Source of the DNA: Chloroflexia bacterium
Lineage (GTDB): Bacteria; Chloroflexota; Chloroflexia; Thermomicrobiales; JALYUS01
Reading direction: 5' to 3'
NCBI GenBank assembly: GCA_025924435.1
Contig: JAICIL010000310.1
Span: 1-5,247 of the forward strand
DNA length: 5,247 nt
The first letter of the stretch is position 1; every line of letters starts with the position of its first letter. The notes beneath the pieces are model-generated. The model saw only the letters and a list, made by a program, of their open reading frames with translations, was not told the DNA's origin and searched no databases. Both the position numbers and the translations under genes were made by a program. Shown here piece after piece: positions 5,229 to 5,247 of this stretch.

Positions 5229-5247
5229 TGCTGATGCTATCTCAGAC

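Overview
The window is GC-rich bacterial DNA with three genes, all on the minus strand, so transcription runs from right to left. In transcription order they are a phosphomannomutase/phosphoglucomutase (5079 to 3709), an acetolactate-synthase-like thiamine-diphosphate (ThDP) enzyme (3548 to 1857), and a secreted clan GH-A-like glycoside hydrolase that starts at 1754 and runs off the left edge. No RNA gene, transposase, integrase or CRISPR array is visible. The closest lineage hint is the C-terminal module of the hydrolase, which carries GH..., LG(L/M)PRT and (Q/Y)xFERGRLE signatures. From memory, this LGFP-like module is common in secreted proteins of Chloroflexota. I therefore favour Chloroflexota or a neighbouring high-GC Terrabacteria group, with moderate to low confidence.

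Layout: 5080-5247 is the leader of the mutase gene, with a strong Shine-Dalgarno site, a 15-bp dyad and a purine-rich tract of about 70 nt. 3709-5079 is the mutase. 3549-3708 is a 160-bp spacer largely filled by two different degenerate heptanucleotide repeat tracts, one of which supplies the mutase stop codon. 1857-3548 is the ThDP enzyme, whose interdomain linker contains a third heptanucleotide repeat family. 1755-1856 is a 102-bp spacer bounded by a 7-bp inverted repeat. 1-1754 is the hydrolase, whose linker just after the signal peptide carries the same heptanucleotide family as the ThDP enzyme.

Functionally, the mutase would make hexose-1-phosphate for sugar-nucleotide and polysaccharide synthesis, and the exported hydrolase would act on a polysaccharide outside the cell. 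An exopolysaccharide link between them is possible but not shown. The ThDP enzyme is a cytoplasmic carboligase or decarboxylase of unknown substrate. The spacers of 160 and 102 bp and the lack of overlaps do not prove one operon.

I see no new multi-gene system. The most unusual signal is the heptanucleotide repeats: three unit families at four places, two of them inside unrelated genes. In the orientation found, the shared unit is stop-free in every frame and, because 3 x 7 nt equals 7 codons, encodes the same cyclic heptapeptide whatever the frame.
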